A stretch of 64,000 nt of DNA from Gemmatimonadota bacterium (GCA_028874995.1 JAPPGM010000004.1:3925-67924), one strand, 5' to 3'. Positions 52,495 to 61,644 are shown, counted from the stretch's first letter. Numbers and translations are program-made. Notes: generated by a model not told the origin, from the letters alone.

Positions 52495-54333
52495 ATGATG
52501 CAGCAACTGCGCAAGAGTACGAAGTGGATCATGATCCTCGTGGCCATCGCCTTCGGGGGGCTCATGTTCTTCGAGTGGGGGATGGACATTACGGGCCAGT
52601 CGACGGGATCCCTCGGGGAGATCGGGCGGGTCAACGGCACGCCGGTCCTGTACGACAACTACTTCAGCACCTACCAGACCCTCTACGATCAAGTGGCGTT
52701 CAGCCAGGAAGAACCGGTGACCAGCGCCCAGAATTCGGAGCTGGAGGACCAGGCCTGGAACGAAGCTGTCACCAATATCCTGATTCAGCAGGAGCTCGAT
52801 CGGCGGGGGATCGTCGTCACCGACGAGGAGATCCTGAGCGCGGCGCGTTTCAGCCCGCCGCCGGCGCTGATGAACGACCCCGAGCTTCATACCGATGGCC
52901 AGTTCGACCTCGCCAAGTACCAACAGTACCTGTCGGTGTTGACCGGCGACCAGCTCCGGGAGCTGGAGAACTACTACCGGACGATCATCCCGCGCGCCAA
53001 GCTGCTCCGCCAGGTGGGTTCCGGTCTCTACGTCTCCGAGAACGACCTCTGGCACACCTACCGAACCCAGAACGAGAAGGCCAGCGCGCGATTCGTCGCC
53101 TTCGACCCTCTGGTCCGCATCTCGGAGGACCAGTTCGAGATCACCGAGGACGAGGTGGGCGACTACTACGACGAGAACCGGGAAGACTACTTCGTCCCGG
53201 CCAGCGCGCGCGTCATCATCGTGGCGATCTCCAAGACCCCGACCGAGGCCGACACCGCCGCGGTCCTGACCAGGGCGGAGGAGTTGCGGCAGGAGATCCT
53301 CGACGGGGCGGATTTCGCGGAGCTGGCGCAAGCCGAGTCTTCGGATGAGACCACCGCGGCAGAGGGTGGGGACCTGGGGGTCTTCCCCAGGGACCGGATG
53401 GTCCCGGCGTTCGACTCCGCGGTCTTCGCGGCGCGCCTCAACCGGGTCACCGAGCCGGTGCGGACCACCTACGGCATTCACCTGGTCGAGGTCACGCAGC
53501 GCTGGGGCCGCGACTCGGCCCAGGCGCGCCATATCCTGCTTCCCTTCGAGCGCACCGAAGACTCCGAAATTGCGCTCTACACAGCGGCCGACTCCCTGGA
53601 GGAACTGGGCGAGTCCACGACGCTCACCGAAGCGGCGATCCAGCTGGGAATCGAGGCCGACACCGTCGAATTCCTGGAGAACTACCCGTTCGCGCCGGTG
53701 GCCGGAGACGTGGCGGACGGCGGCGAGTGGGCCTTCGACCCGGAGACCTCGCCCGGCGATGTGAGTCTGGTGTACGAGAACCGGTTGGCGTTCTATGCCA
53801 TGGAGCTGGTCTCGGTCGATGCGTCGCACTACCTGACGCAGCAGGAGGCGGAGATCGCGATTCGGGCCGCGATCGCCACCCTGAAGAAGGTCGAAGCTGC
53901 GATGGACGAGGCGCGGGATCTGTCAGAACAGGTCCGCGGCGGTCGCCCCTTTGCCGAGGTCGCGCGGGAATTCGGGTTGGAGCTGCGCGACGCGGGTCCC
54001 TTCACGCGGACCGAATTCGTGTCGGGACTGGGGCAGTACAACGCGGCGGTGGGAACCGCGTTCGGGCTGGAGGTCGGCGAGGTCTCCGGCGCCGTTCAGG
54101 CAAACCAGAACGCCTTCGTCATCGAACGGACCGGATCAGAGGCCGCCGACAGTCTGACCTGGGCGGGCCAGATGGAGCTTCAGCGCGAGCAGTTGCTGGC
54201 CGCGATCCGCGAACAGCGGCTCGTGGAGTGGATCGAAGCCCTGCGCGCGGAAGCCGACATCGTCGACAGGCGCGAGGAAGTGCTCAACCCGCCCGAGGAC
54301 GCCAACCAGATTCAGCTGCCGGCGGTGTTCTGA
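52495..54333 (+). CDS. ppiD: PpiD/SurA-like peptidylprolyl isomerase
   Basis: Membrane-anchored periplasmic folding factor, one of the few plus-strand genes. 612 residues: a basic N-terminus (MMQQLRKSTKW), one membrane helix (IMILVAIAFGGLMFF) as in PpiD, and a SurA_N-type helical domain (about 40-200, GRVNGTPVLYDNYFSTYQTL). A parvulin domain follows at about 235-335 with ARVIIVAISKTPTEAD, EGGDLGVFPRDRMVPAFDSA and YGIHLVEVTQRWG. A second, degenerate parvulin-like segment lies at about 335-560. An AAGGAGG ribosome site lies 11 bases before the ATG. Substrates are expected to be exported envelope proteins. It converges on tatA. Confidence 0.92.
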   Translation: MMQQLRKSTKWIMILVAIAFGGLMFFEWGMDITGQSTGSLGEIGRVNGTPVLYDNYFSTYQTLYDQVAFSQEEPVTSAQNSELEDQAWNEAVTNILIQQELDRRGIVVTDEEILSAARFSPPPALMNDPELHTDGQFDLAKYQQYLSVLTGDQLRELENYYRTIIPRAKLLRQVGSGLYVSENDLWHTYRTQNEKASARFVAFDPLVRISEDQFEITEDEVGDYYDENREDYFVPASARVIIVAISKTPTEADTAAVLTRAEELRQEILDGADFAELAQAESSDETTAAEGGDLGVFPRDRMVPAFDSAVFAARLNRVTEPVRTTYGIHLVEVTQRWGRDSAQARHILLPFERTEDSEIALYTAADSLEELGESTTLTEAAIQLGIEADTVEFLENYPFAPVAGDVADGGEWAFDPETSPGDVSLVYENRLAFYAMELVSVDASHYLTQQEAEIAIRAAIATLKKVEAAMDEARDLSEQVRGGRPFAEVAREFGLELRDAGPFTRTEFVSGLGQYNAAVGTAFGLEVGEVSGAVQANQNAFVIERTGSEAADSLTWAGQMELQREQLLAAIREQRLVEWIEALRAEADIVDRREEVLNPPEDANQIQLPAVF

Positions 54334-54357
54334 GCGGCGGCAGGGTCTCTCCGGTTA

Positions 54358-54612
54358 TCAACCCGGGGTGAGGCGGCGTGGCGCTGTCTTCTCGCCCGCT
54401 TCCGAGGACTGAGCCGTCGAAGTGTTCTCCCGGGGCGGCTGCAACTCGCCCTCTTTCCGCACCGACGACTCGATCTCCCGGACGGAAGACTTGAATTCCC
54501 GGATCCCCTTCCCCAGCGAGGTGCCGATCTCCGGAAGCCGCTTGGCCCCGAAGAGGAGCAATACGACGAGGAAGATGACGATCATCTCCATGAGACCGAG
54601 ATTGAAAGGCAT
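54358..54612 (-). CDS. tatA: Sec-independent translocase subunit TatA/TatB-like
   Basis: Forms the protein-conducting part of the twin-arginine pathway with TatC. 84 residues from the ATG at 54612: the membrane helix MEMIVIFLVVLLLFGAKRLP with the FGAKRLP hinge, then the amphipathic helix EIGTSLGKGIREFKSSVR, then a polar tail. Length and the FGAKRLPE hinge favour TatA over TatB. The track start at 54723 adds 37 residues before the helix and is rejected. tatC is 7 kb away at 61.7 kb, so the Tat genes are split. Confidence 0.93.
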   Translation of the reverse strand: MPFNLGLMEMIVIFLVVLLLFGAKRLPEIGTSLGKGIREFKSSVREIESSVRKEGELQPPRENTSTAQSSEAGEKTAPRRLTPG

Positions 54613-54691
54613 GATATCCGCGACCTTTTTGTGTCCGGGAGGTTCCGAAGAAAAGCTCGTCAGGAACCGTCCGCGACCGGTTTGGATCAAC

Positions 54692-54719
54692 AACCTAACC
54701 GATTCCGGCCCTTTCGCAA
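54692..54719 (-). promoter_or_regulatory. Candidate promoter of tatA
   Basis: On the minus strand TTGCGA and TAGGTT are separated by 16 bases. Each matches four of six positions of the -35 and -10 consensus. The predicted start site is about 70 bases before the tatA ATG, in the 189-base gap after the DUF4321 gene. Motif match only. Confidence 0.35.
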
Positions 54720-54801
54720 ACAAGACAGGAAACCGCAGAGGGGCGGGTCAGGCGTGGTTTCGCCCGGGTTGAAGGGCTGGCCGGCAGCGGGGCGCGGACA
54801 G

Positions 54802-55077
54802 CTACAGCCAGGAGCGGACCACGAGCGCCACGATGGCGATTCCCACCAGTGTGAGCACGTTGAGCGCGACGGACACCGGCCCCAGCGTGAACGCCACGGC
54901 CTGCAGATCGATGGAGACCGGACCGAACGACCCCTTGACCGCGGAGGTCAGAAAGGAACGGGCCACACCCCCGGGGAGGAAGTTCTCCGCGAGCATGGTG
55001 AGCAGCCCGCCCAGAAACAGCCCGCATACCACAGTCCACAACCCTCGGGTGATGTTGCGCCGGTAGTTCGATTCCAT
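54802..55077 (-). CDS. DUF4321 family membrane protein
   Basis: 91 residues from the ATG at 55077. Two hydrophobic segments, LWTVVCGLFLGGLLTMLA near the start and LNVLTLVGIAIVALVV at the end, flank a middle part FLPGGVARSFLTSAVKGSFG and ISLDLQ-like VSIDLQAVAFTLGPVSVALN. This arrangement fits DUF4321, found next to prenyl synthase or tat genes in several phyla. Its function is unknown. It follows the polyprenyl synthase by five bases. The track ORF to 55746 is a frame ghost. Confidence 0.82.
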   Translation of the reverse strand: MESNYRRNITRGLWTVVCGLFLGGLLTMLAENFLPGGVARSFLTSAVKGSFGPVSIDLQAVAFTLGPVSVALNVLTLVGIAIVALVVRSWL

Positions 55078-55082
55078 TCCGC

Positions 55083-56087
55083 TTACCTGGACCGGTCGAC
55101 CACATACATGACGGACTCGGAAAGGGCGTCCAGCGCCCGGCCGGGTGTGAGCCGGGCGATCTCCGCCTGGGCCGAATCCGCGTATTCCACGGCCCTGCCT
55201 CTCGCGTATTCGAGACCGCCGTTGCGCCGCACCAGCTCGATCGCGCCGCGGACCTCCTCGTCGCCCGGCTCCACGAGGGTGAAGAGGTGGCGAATCTGGT
55301 CTACTTCGGCGGAGGACATCTCCTTGAGGGCTCCGACCAGCGGCAGTGTGACCTTTCTCTCCCGCAGGTCCAGCCCGGCCGGCTTTCCGGTCACGTCCGC
55401 GCTTCCCGCGTAGTCGAGCATGTCGTCGGCGATCTGGAAGGCCATGCCGAGAAAGTGCCCGAAGCGACGGAAGGCGACGCGATTCGCCGGAACCCCGGCC
55501 AGCGCCCCCATCTCGCAGGCCGCCGACATCAGTGACGCCGTCTTGGCGGCGATGAGCCGGTAGTACTCGGATTCGGAGAACGAGATGTCGTCGTAGGAGA
55601 GGAGCTGCCGCATCTCTCCCACGCTCATCGTGTTGGCGGCCGAAGCGAGGACGCGCACCGCGTCCAGGTCGCCGAGCCGCGCGAGTTCGGTCACGGCGCG
55701 GCTGTACAGATAGTCCCCCATGATGATGGCGATTTGGTGCGTCCACAGTGAATTCACTGTCGGCATCCCGCGCCGCAGCACCGAGTGATCGACCGCGTCG
55801 TCGTGCACGAGCGTCGCGATGTGGACCAGCTCCACCACGGCCGCCAGGGTCACCGCGTCTTCGGAGGACTCGTCCCCCACTTCGCTGGCCAAGAGGAGGA
55901 GCGTGGGCCGAAAGAGCTTGCCGGGCACACTGAGGAGGTAGTCGTTGACTTCCTCGATCATCGAGAAGTCCGACACCGTGACCCGGTGCAGCTCCTCCAG
56001 CACGAGTTCGAGCCGGTCTCTGACCGGCGCTTGAATTCCGGAAAGCCCTGGCGCGGCTCTCCGGGGAGCCGTGGTTGTCTTCGTCAT
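55083..56087 (-). CDS. Polyprenyl diphosphate synthase
   Basis: Trans-type prenyl chain elongation enzyme, likely supplying the quinone side chain. 334 residues from the ATG at 56087. The two Asp-rich motifs are complete: LVHDDAVDHSVLRRGMPTVN (first, DDxxD) near residue 95, and AFQIADDMLDYAGSADVTGKP (second) near residue 220. GKLFRPTLLLLAS, IIMGDYLYSRA and LIAAKTASLMSAACEMGAL also fit. Residues before the first motif suggest a long-chain product (C35-C50), but this cannot be fixed by eye. The ribosome site is weak. It lies 119 bases after ftcD, with an AT-richer gap. Confidence 0.92.
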   Translation of the reverse strand: MTKTTTAPRRAAPGLSGIQAPVRDRLELVLEELHRVTVSDFSMIEEVNDYLLSVPGKLFRPTLLLLASEVGDESSEDAVTLAAVVELVHIATLVHDDAVDHSVLRRGMPTVNSLWTHQIAIIMGDYLYSRAVTELARLGDLDAVRVLASAANTMSVGEMRQLLSYDDISFSESEYYRLIAAKTASLMSAACEMGALAGVPANRVAFRRFGHFLGMAFQIADDMLDYAGSADVTGKPAGLDLRERKVTLPLVGALKEMSSAEVDQIRHLFTLVEPGDEEVRGAIELVRRNGGLEYARGRAVEYADSAQAEIARLTPGRALDALSESVMYVVDRSR

Positions 56088-56206
56088 GTGCGGGGTTGGG
56101 GGGACGCTATTACAGAGGAAAGTTAGCATCTGGAACGGGAAAGGCCATATTGGGCACCACATTGGGCGCCGCGACGCGGCCAACGGAGCAGCCCGCGCGG
56201 GGTTCC

Positions 56207-57133
56207 CTACGAACGCCCTGCGTCCGCCGCCACTCCCGCGGCAACGCGGTGACTCAGAGTGCGGTCGGGCGACCAGTCCCGTATGCCCATTGTCCTGGCC
56301 ACCCGGTTCGTGATGGCGTCGGGTGCCAGTCCGATCACCTCGGTCCCCGCAGTCCGCCCACCGATGCGGATGACCTCGGCCCTGATCGCTCGGAAGACCT
56401 CCAGCGGATCCGTCGTATCGGGACTCTCAAGATTCATGGCCACCTGCGTACGGATCTGCCGCGGAAGGAAGAGCGCCATGGCCCGGACGCCCGGGAAACC
56501 CCCGGACGATTCCCGAACGGCCGCAGCGATCTTCGCCGCGTCCGCGAGAGACACCCCCTCGAGGTCCACGTTCCAGGCCAGAAGCACCTCCCTGGCCCCG
56601 ACACAGGTGGCCCCGGCCGCGGGGTGCGCGAAGTGGTGCGCCGGCGCCCCGTCCTCGTCCAGTCCCGGAACGTCCGCCCGGACACGGTCCGGCGGCGCCT
56701 CCGAAACGAGCGCCTCGAAACCTCCCCGCCGGATGGAGGCCAGCGTCCGCCCTGCGGGCTGGGAAGCCCGGCCATAGAAGTAGACGGGGATCCCCAGCCG
56801 GCCGAGTCGGGCAGCCGCGCGCCGCGCCAACCTCACCGCCCGGGACATTCCCATGCCCCGCAGAGGCACGAAGGGAAGCACGTCCAGGGCGCCCACCCGG
56901 GGATGCACGCCGCGATGGCCGCGCAGATCGATTCGGTCGCGCGCGATCCGTGCCGCGGCCACCGCCCCGTCCTCCACCGCGCCGGGACGACCGACGACCG
57001 TAACCACGCATCGGTTGTGATCGGGATCGCGGGTGGTGTGCAGCACATCGCACCCCGTGCGCGCGAACGCCTCCGCCACCGCGGTCACGAATTCCGGATC
57101 ACGGCCCTCGCTGAAATTCGGAACCGCCTCCAC
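56207..57133 (-). CDS. ftcD: Glutamate formimidoyltransferase
   Basis: Transfers the formimino group of formiminoglutamate to tetrahydrofolate. The formiminotransferase N- and C-subdomains are recognisable over about 308 residues: VEAVPNFSEGRDPEFVTAVA at the start, DPDHNRCVVTVVG, HRGVHPRVGALDVLPFVPL and VQVAMNL-like RTQVAMNLESPDTTDPLEVF. The cyclodeaminase domain of the fused enzyme is absent. No histidine-degradation gene is nearby, so the role may be in folate one-carbon recovery. The start is uncertain. I chose the GTG at 57133 because it begins the conserved block, though no good ribosome site precedes it. Confidence 0.88.
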   Translation of the reverse strand: MEAVPNFSEGRDPEFVTAVAEAFARTGCDVLHTTRDPDHNRCVVTVVGRPGAVEDGAVAAARIARDRIDLRGHRGVHPRVGALDVLPFVPLRGMGMSRAVRLARRAAARLGRLGIPVYFYGRASQPAGRTLASIRRGGFEALVSEAPPDRVRADVPGLDEDGAPAHHFAHPAAGATCVGAREVLLAWNVDLEGVSLADAAKIAAAVRESSGGFPGVRAMALFLPRQIRTQVAMNLESPDTTDPLEVFRAIRAEVIRIGGRTAGTEVIGLAPDAITNRVARTMGIRDWSPDRTLSHRVAAGVAADAGRS

Positions 57134-57165
57134 CAGCGGCGCGGCGGCGCCCGTCGCGGGTGTCT

Positions 57166-58296
57166 CTACAGGCCCTCCGATCCACCCGCGAGCGACAGCT
57201 GCGGATTGCCCGCCTGCGTCTGGTAGGCCCAGTCGAAGATGATGATGTAGCCCTCCTGGCAGCCGCCGGAGTGTGAGGTCCGCACCGCGCCGTAGCGCAT
57301 CTCCCCGTCGTCGCCGGGGACATGAAACATGTAGGTGTAGCCACCCTCCAGGCGAATGTCCGAGGAGCCGTACCCCGATGTCGGCGCCTCCTCCCACGAC
57401 GTGCAGTCCGGATCCGCTCCGGGACCGCATTTGAGCGCCGAGGTGGCTCGGCGGGTGGGATGGATGAACGCTCCCGGTCCGGGGACGAACCACAGCCCGT
57501 CGGCGTCAACCTCGATACTGAAGTGACGGTCGGGATCGTCTCCGTCCATGACCGCCTGGACGTCATCCGTCTCCTGAAAGCGAAAGCCGGAGGCCTCCGG
57601 TTTCGACTGATATGGATACATGATCTCGCTCGTGTAGTCCGGTCTCGGCGTGGTTTCGACGAGCTCGCTCGCGTGGCTCTCGTGGCCGTAGTAGTCGATG
57701 GAGGTCACATAGTAGGTCGCCGTCGTCCCGTTTTCGGCAAGCAGATCGATGAATCCCGGTGAATCCGTGTCGCCAAGGTATTGGTCGCCGTCGTCGCCGG
57801 AGTAGTAGACCCGCCACGCGACGAACTCTTCATCCGAGGCCGAGTTCTCGCTCCAGCGGAGGTACACGGCGTTGTCCAGCGCAACGGCCGCAACCTCGTC
57901 GGGAACCGGCGGCGGAGTGGGATACGGCACGTAGACTTCGACGGAATAGTCGCTGGCGCTCTCCTCCCCCGTGTCCGGATCCGCGGCGGCCACGTAGTAC
58001 TCGTAGGTGTGGTCGGCCCTCACGTTGATGTCGCGGTAGAGGCATTCTCCCTCGGAGCAGCTGGTCACCTCCGCGATGAAGAAATAGTCGGTATCGGTGG
58101 TCCGCCTGCCGTAGACGCGGAAGGCCTCTCCGTCCCACGCGGATCCCATTTGCCAATACAGGTCCACGCCGCGGTCGTAGTACGCTCCCTCCAGGTCTTC
58201 GGGTGGAGCGGGCGAATCCACGTCCACCGTAATCGTCACCTCGCATGCTCCCGCACACAGGACGAACACCGCCATCGCCATTCGCCGATATCGCAT
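57166..58296 (-). CDS. Secreted lipoprotein with fibronectin type III-like domains
   Basis: 376 residues, no named family. The N-terminus (MRYRRMAMAVFVLCAGAC) is a lipoprotein-type signal with a candidate Cys at about residue 18. Two fibronectin III-like modules follow: about 30-125 (PPEDLEGAYYDRGVDLYWQM, HTYEYYVAAADPDTGEESA) and about 130-220 (PDEVAAVALDNAVYLRWSEN, TATYYVTSIDYYGHESHASE). The last 130 residues have a separate beta-rich region with paired Cys. The ATG has a GAGGTG site six bases upstream. A terminator-like hairpin lies just before it. Likely an envelope or surface protein; the ligand is unknown. Confidence 0.8.
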   Translation of the reverse strand: MRYRRMAMAVFVLCAGACEVTITVDVDSPAPPEDLEGAYYDRGVDLYWQMGSAWDGEAFRVYGRRTTDTDYFFIAEVTSCSEGECLYRDINVRADHTYEYYVAAADPDTGEESASDYSVEVYVPYPTPPPVPDEVAAVALDNAVYLRWSENSASDEEFVAWRVYYSGDDGDQYLGDTDSPGFIDLLAENGTTATYYVTSIDYYGHESHASELVETTPRPDYTSEIMYPYQSKPEASGFRFQETDDVQAVMDGDDPDRHFSIEVDADGLWFVPGPGAFIHPTRRATSALKCGPGADPDCTSWEEAPTSGYGSSDIRLEGGYTYMFHVPGDDGEMRYGAVRTSHSGGCQEGYIIIFDWAYQTQAGNPQLSLAGGSEGL

Positions 58297-58647
58297 TCTT
58301 CACCTCGTTTCGGTTCGTTGAAAAAGGGCTGGCGGCCACGTCCGCCGCCACCACGTTCGAAATCCCCCCTAGCAACTCCGCGTTCACCGCACGCGGCACA
58401 CGGAAACCATTCGCGAACACGCCGCCGGGGTTCTCTTCAGCATTTTCCGTACCATGGCAGTAAGTCCATGCCATGAGCGCACTTGAGAAAACAGATGCGG
58501 CCGACGCATGTCCCCGCCCAAGGACGACGGTTACCCTGTCCTGGACACTCGCCGCATCACCGACCCGAATCAAGCGCGGGCCGGAGCGGCCATTTCCGGC
58601 GAAAGAGATTAGCCGGACGATTCTTCCCTCGGCGGGTCCGAGCCGGC
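58297..58647. other. Non-coding gap between lptD and the fibronectin-type lipoprotein gene
   Basis: 351 bases with no gene I can support. ORFs across it lack ribosome sites and recognisable products. It holds a CTCGG-ACCCG-CCGAG dyad right after the lptD stop, a GCCGGA...TCCGGC hairpin at 58580-58600 without T-run, a CATGGC...GCCATG dyad at 58453-58475, and a hairpin with a T5 run at 58321-58349. The promoter of the lipoprotein gene should lie here but is not obvious. Confidence 0.6.
58321..58349 (-). terminator. Terminator-like hairpin just upstream of the fibronectin-type lipoprotein gene
   Basis: On the minus strand GGCGGC-GGACGTG-GCCGCC forms a six-pair GC stem, followed after AGCCC by TTTTT (58325-58321). 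It is about 300 bases after the lptD stop and only 24 bases before the lipoprotein ATG. It may end readthrough from lptD or act as a leader attenuator. Confidence 0.5.
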
Positions 58648-61644
58648 TCAGAACCCTCTTCCCGGCCGCCGCCTGCCTTGCTGTCCCCCGGTCCGCTGTT
58701 CGTAGTCGAAGTGCAGGTCCCGGTTGTCAGTGAGCGCCACCTCGAAGAGGAACGTCCAGTTACCGGTGGCCGTCTGTTGAAAGGCGAACTCGGCTTCCCA
58801 GCGATGCAACTGGCGCGTGAGGCGAACCACATGGTCATTGAAGGCGCCCGCCACCACGTCGTATGAAGTGCGCCAGTCCACCGACCACTGTTCCGTGGGC
58901 TGAAACCGAACGTTCGCCTGCACCATCTGGTTGCCGGCCATTTCCACGCCCCGGTTGCGGGCGAGGGAATAGGAAAACGAGGCCGACCAGTCACCCACCC
59001 CACCACCCCTCTGGCTGCTTCGCCGCGTCTGTCTGCGGTCGTCGGAGCGCGGCACGATCGACGACTCCCCCAGATCCTCGGTCTCCAGGCCGGTCGGATC
59101 CAGCGCGTCCTCCTCTTCCTCCTCTTCGGTCCGGGTGGTGGTCGAGGCGGTATCGTCGTCCACGTCACCACCCGTCAGACGCCTGAGCCAGCGGAAGACC
59201 GTGGACTCGTTGCTCACCGAGAAGGAGAGGTTCGCGCTCGACATGAAGGGCGCAAAGCTCAGGGCTCCACCCGCGCCTCCCGCCCCCGCGTCGTCGAAGA
59301 TGTCGTGTTCCACCGAGAGCGAGAGCCCGCGCATGTAGTCGGAACTGATCTGATTCGAAACCCTCAGGTTGTCGGCGAACCCCCGGCTGAAGTGGCCCAA
59401 CTCGCTGGCCTGGACGAAGTCGTAGGTCAGCGCGCTGGTGCGCACCGCAAGGACGGTCACCTTCTGCGCTCTGGGAAGCCGACGCGGCCCCTCGGAGCGG
59501 TCACGCGGCTGCGACTCGGAAGCCTCCGCGGCGGCGGAGTCCGCGGCCGGATCCTCGACCTTCTTCTCGAAGGTCTGGGTCAGTCCGAGGCGGATCTCGT
59601 TGCGAGGCTGGATGGCGCGGTCCCCGAAGGTCAGCCGTTGAAGCTCGGTCGGATTCGTTTCCGGCGAATACGCGTAGTCGAAGGTGGGGGACAGCTTGTG
59701 GCGGAACCGGTCGCCGTAGAAGAAGCCGTAGACGTCCGCCTTGAGCGACGCGCCGAAGGAAAGGCGCCGCGGCGCCGCGATGAACCCTCCCCCGCCCACG
59801 GTAGTGGTGTCGGACCGGATCGACCGGCCCGAAACGGCCAGGTTCGGGGTAAGCGAGGTGGAGCCGACGAGCGTCACCTGGTAGTTGATCCCGGTCGACC
59901 AGGTGAGTTCCTCGGCCGTGAAGTTCATCGCGTCTTCGGCGATGCGCGGAAAGAACGACGGCCGTTTCAGATCTCCCACGCTTCCCACCCCGACGGCTGG
60001 AGGCTCGGTTTCGAAGAAGCCCGCGGGCAGGTCGCGGGTGGTGTTGCGGTTCAGGTTCACGCTCTGCGAGACGGACAGTGCCCCCATCGATAGGCTGGTC
60101 GAGAGGCCGCCGCGCCAGGCCTCCGTGTCCGCCGATCTGATCTCGAAGACGGAGTCCGGGTGCTGCGCGGGGAAGTCGCGAACCGACCGCGCTACGCTTC
60201 CGGAAGCCGACCACGTCATGTTGTTGTAGAAGCGGGCCCTGTTGGCTGGAGCGCTGAACAGCGTGAGCGGCTTGAGGGACAGATTGGCCCTGGGAAGCGT
60301 CATCTCGACGCGGTCGTTGGAGAGGTGCTGCCTGCGGTCGGCGTTGACCGACACGCTGCCCCAGTCGAAACGCCGCGAGAACCCGCCCTTCGAGTCGATC
60401 GACTGCGTGATCTCACGCGGATCGAAGGAGTTGCGGCGCACGAAGTCGCTGCTGGACGCATAGGCGAACTGGGCGTCGATTTGGGTCCTCTCCGACAGGA
60501 TCCACCTGTGCCGGGTGTCGATGGCCAGCTCGGAACCCCCCTCGACGCGCCAGAACTGGCGAAAGTTGACGCCCCCGTTCAGAAACTGGCGTCTCCAGTC
60601 GTAGCGGAGCGCACCGTTGATGCCCGTGTAGTTCCCGCTCCACCAGTCCAGCGCCACCTGGGCGTCGGCGTAGTCGTTGATCGCCCAGTAGTACCCGATG
60701 TTGGAGATCCGCCGCGCGTACCCGCCCGAGGTGCGCACGATGTCGTTGACGGAGAATTGGGGCGCGAGGAGGCCGGAACGGCGCTCGGTCGCGGTGCTCT
60801 GGGCGATGAAGGGGAGCCAGAAGACCCCCACGTCCGCGAAGTAGAGCAACACGTTGCGCGCGACCATCGTGCCCCCGGGATACATCTTGATTTCGCCCGC
60901 GACGAAGTGGTAGTGGGGCTCCTCGTGGTCGCAGCTCGTGAAGGTCATCCGGTGGCAGTAGGAGACGTCGCCGTCCACCCACGGGCAGTCGCCGCGCACG
61001 TTCCAGCTCCCCGCCTGGAGCTGGGTCGTGGTCTGTGCGTCGAGCGCGGTGCCCCGCTGTTCGTTCAGGTCGAAGATGATCTGGCGCGTGAGGACGGGGT
61101 TGCCCTCGTCGGGCGTGAAGGTGGCCTCCCGGCCGTAGGAGACCAGTCGTCCCGTATTGTCGTCGAAGATCAGCGTGTCGCCGGACAGCTCTACGCCGTC
61201 ACGGTTCATGACCGTCCCGCCCTCGCTCGCGCTGAGGAGCGTGAGCACCCTCGATTCGGTCTCGAAGACGGCGTCGTCGGATCGGTACTGGACCAGGTTG
61301 TAGCCGGTGAGTTCGAGCAGCTCGAGGAGCGTGGAGTCGTTGACGGTTTCGGCCATTTCGGCCATTCCCGGTTGCGGCAGCAGCGAGTCGGGCAGCAGGC
61401 CGGTCGAGTCGCCAAGCGCGCGGGTGAGGCGTTCAAGGCGCTCGGTGACGATGTCCCGCAGCGAATCGGGGAGCTCCTGGGCGGACAGCGGCTTGTGTGC
61501 GCCCGCAGAGGACGCGAGTGCGAACAGTACCGCGACCGTCGGGAAGGCCCCGGCGCGCAACCGGCCTGCCATCCGGACGCCGGGCTTCGCCGTCCGCATT
61601 CGGCCACGCGCGAGGGTCCGGGACGAGGTCAGTAGGCTCACCAT
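58648..61644 (-). CDS. lptD: LPS-assembly protein LptD (OstA-like)
   Basis: Outer-membrane barrel that inserts lipopolysaccharide. About 998 residues. The ATG at 61644 has an AGGAG site ten bases upstream and lies just after tatC. A long basic N-region leads into the signal TVAVLFALASSAGA. The OstA-like N-domain (about 110-260) shows GDTLIFDDNTGRLVSYGREA and MTFTSCDHEEPHYHFVAGEI. The barrel domain begins with YPGGTMVARNVLLYFADVGV and WLPFIAQSTATERRSGLLAP. A low-complexity acidic loop (TRTEEEEEEDALDP) lies near residue 870. The LptD form without the long LptA-like domain is seen in Bacteroidota and Gemmatimonadota. Confidence 0.9.
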   Translation of the reverse strand: MVSLLTSSRTLARGRMRTAKPGVRMAGRLRAGAFPTVAVLFALASSAGAHKPLSAQELPDSLRDIVTERLERLTRALGDSTGLLPDSLLPQPGMAEMAETVNDSTLLELLELTGYNLVQYRSDDAVFETESRVLTLLSASEGGTVMNRDGVELSGDTLIFDDNTGRLVSYGREATFTPDEGNPVLTRQIIFDLNEQRGTALDAQTTTQLQAGSWNVRGDCPWVDGDVSYCHRMTFTSCDHEEPHYHFVAGEIKMYPGGTMVARNVLLYFADVGVFWLPFIAQSTATERRSGLLAPQFSVNDIVRTSGGYARRISNIGYYWAINDYADAQVALDWWSGNYTGINGALRYDWRRQFLNGGVNFRQFWRVEGGSELAIDTRHRWILSERTQIDAQFAYASSSDFVRRNSFDPREITQSIDSKGGFSRRFDWGSVSVNADRRQHLSNDRVEMTLPRANLSLKPLTLFSAPANRARFYNNMTWSASGSVARSVRDFPAQHPDSVFEIRSADTEAWRGGLSTSLSMGALSVSQSVNLNRNTTRDLPAGFFETEPPAVGVGSVGDLKRPSFFPRIAEDAMNFTAEELTWSTGINYQVTLVGSTSLTPNLAVSGRSIRSDTTTVGGGGFIAAPRRLSFGASLKADVYGFFYGDRFRHKLSPTFDYAYSPETNPTELQRLTFGDRAIQPRNEIRLGLTQTFEKKVEDPAADSAAAEASESQPRDRSEGPRRLPRAQKVTVLAVRTSALTYDFVQASELGHFSRGFADNLRVSNQISSDYMRGLSLSVEHDIFDDAGAGGAGGALSFAPFMSSANLSFSVSNESTVFRWLRRLTGGDVDDDTASTTTRTEEEEEEDALDPTGLETEDLGESSIVPRSDDRRQTRRSSQRGGGVGDWSASFSYSLARNRGVEMAGNQMVQANVRFQPTEQWSVDWRTSYDVVAGAFNDHVVRLTRQLHRWEAEFAFQQTATGNWTFLFEVALTDNRDLHFDYEQRTGGQQGRRRPGRGF

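Noticed and set aside
52333-53829. Long minus-strand ORF running antisense through ppiD as an extension of aroQ
   Set aside because: The part beyond the aroQ GTG is compositionally driven by GC-rich third positions of ppiD, has low-complexity content and no family match. The sense-strand PpiD has clear domains and a ribosome site.
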